In this document: positions 40,554 to 41,150 of the stretch, one piece after another
How positions within the stretch are numbered: the first letter of the stretch is position 1
How the letters are laid out: the number at the start of each line of letters is the position of its first letter
DNA from: Calditrichota bacterium
Lineage (GTDB): Bacteria; Electryoneota; Electryoneia; Electryoneales; Electryoneaceae
Assembly: GCA_018263585.1 (NCBI GenBank)
Contig: JAANWZ010000003.1
Location: 1 to 41,150 of the forward strand
Length of the DNA stretch: 41,150 nucleotides
Direction of reading: 5' to 3'
The notes under the pieces: model-generated
Told to the model about the DNA's origin: nothing
What the model saw: the letters and a program-made list of their open reading frames with translations, nothing else
The model's database searches: none
Position numbers and translations under genes: made by a program

Positions 40554-40703
40554 TGTCATCCTGAACAAGCCGGCCGGGCTGTTTTCTGTTTCAGGCCGGC
40601 GACGTGAAGGATCTCGAGCACAGGAGGTAGAGTGAGTACAAGACCGTCTGACCTCGAGATCCTTCACCCCCCACAAACTGACGTGCGGGGGTTCAGGATG
40701 ACA
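40554..40703. mobile_element. MITE-like intergenic element, copy 2 (150 bp)
   Basis: Ends are TGTCATCCTGAAC (40554-40566) and its exact complement (40691-40703). Inside lie a GCCGGCC/GGCCGGC hairpin with a TCTGTTT-containing loop (40569-40600) and 15-bp inverted repeats GTGAAGGATCTCGAG (40604-40618) and complement (40653-40667). The order and spacing match copy 1 at 12166-12327, but the stems differ in sequence while still pairing. It abuts the broken end of the glycosyltransferase gene. Confidence 0.75.
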
Positions 40704-41039
40704 CATTTGCGCCGCGCTTGTTCAGGATGACGCATTTACCCAACCTGAAACTGTTCGCGGGGACGCTTGCTGGCAAGCGTCCGCTCATCAGCAACCGCGC
40801 GGGCGAGCCCGCACGGCCGGTACGCGACGCGCAAGCAATGCCCGCGCGGACGGTGCAGCCGTCAACGCGGTTGAACGTACGGTTCGTGCCGGCGGCGCCG
40901 GTTTCGTTCCGCGCTTGACAAGCAAGCGCGGGCACGAGTGGGATTGGAACAGGCCCGCGGTTGCTTGCAACCGCGGCTTATCCACCTGCTGCCAGACACA
41001 TCCATCGGTGTATGAAACCCGGGGCAAGCCCCATAAGCG
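40704..41039. repeat. Palindromic repeat cluster at the right end
   Basis: In order: a solitary GTTCAGGATGAC end (about 40720), GGGGACGCTTGC/GCAAGCGTCC (40759-40782), GCGGGC-GA-GCCCGC (40799-40812), a CCGCGCGGACGGT palindrome (40842-40870), CCGCGCTTG/CAAGCGCGG with GGCACGAG (40909-40931), and AACCCGGGGCAAGCCCC (about 41016-41032). The order resembles that at 5295-5670. No gene is seen. Confidence 0.7.
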
Positions 41040-41150
41040 CTAAGATAAGCTTGGCGCCGCAGACTCGAATAGACTGAGCTGTATGGTGCGCTCGCGCGGG
41101 GGTTCGCGCAACTGCCACGAGATCTGATCCCAGTTCGACAGACAGTGGCG
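41040..41150 (-). CDS. Possible 3' end of a minus-strand CDS
   Basis: A frame open from the right edge ends with TAG at 41040-41042 and gives 36 residues including NWDQISWQLREPPRERTIQL and SLFESAA. The aliphatic and aromatic pattern and the 'QLSLF' ending look like a genuine C-terminus rather than repeat translation. The family is not recognised, and the piece is short, so this is tentative. Confidence 0.35.
   Translation of the reverse strand, partial: RHCLSNWDQISWQLREPPRERTIQLSLFESAAPSLS

Overview
This is a 41-kb chromosomal window of a bacterium with roughly two-thirds GC. It carries AddAB instead of RecBCD, a lipoprotein with a lipobox, a yajC-def-fmt-rsmB translation cluster, and a sulfate-activation locus of the dissimilatory type (QmoAB, Sat, AprBA). 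These genes suggest an anaerobic or facultative bacterium that reduces sulfate or oxidises sulfur, from a little-studied high-GC lineage. No rRNA or tRNA is present, so I do not name a phylum. No prophage, CRISPR array, tRNA gene or intact insertion sequence was seen.

Layout. 1-6159: the tail of a possible DUF4097-like gene, purH, rpmB, then three minus-strand genes (branched-chain aminotransferase, short-chain acyl-CoA dehydrogenase, bacterioferritin). 6160-15046: the sulfur locus, qmoA-qmoB, then sat, then aprB-aprA, closed by a clear terminator. qmoAB and sat each have a candidate promoter, and all three units have long leaders; qmoC is absent. 15293-16989: an XRE/ImmA-type regulator overlapping a PIN-domain gene, resembling a toxin-antitoxin pair. 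17209-18916: acylphosphatase, an eIF2B/MtnA-like isomerase and a small cysteine-containing protein. 19281-26538: addB-addA and an MTA/purine phosphorylase, tightly coupled. 26589-33374: MeaB GTPase, a Ca2+/cation antiporter, a Cache-domain lipoprotein, a FemAB-like transferase, GcvT, and the C-terminal half of a split transketolase. 33610-38490: yajC, def, fmt, rsmB, a three-PASTA membrane protein, then rpe. 38534-40515: a sulfotransferase with an unexpected N-terminal domain, and a 5'-truncated glycosyltransferase. 40516-41150: repeats and the tail of one further minus-strand gene.

How the genes work together. Sat activates sulfate to APS, AprBA interconverts APS and sulfite, and QmoAB passes electrons to or from AprBA. 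A short inverted repeat, GTGAA-N4-TTCAC, lies just upstream of the qmoA and sat starts, with a near copy before bacterioferritin, and may mark a small redox regulon. Def and Fmt process initiator methionine, and AddAB handles double-strand breaks.

The most unusual features are: (i) the first ~115 residues of the sulfotransferase look like a degenerate IS110-type DEDD transposase domain; (ii) nearly every intergenic region is assembled from a small set of shared palindromic modules; (iii) a 150-162-bp MITE-like element with TGTCATCCTGAAC ends occurs twice, once abutting the truncated glycosyltransferase; (iv) the shared inverted repeat of the sulfur genes. All calls come from reading the sequence; no database search was run.
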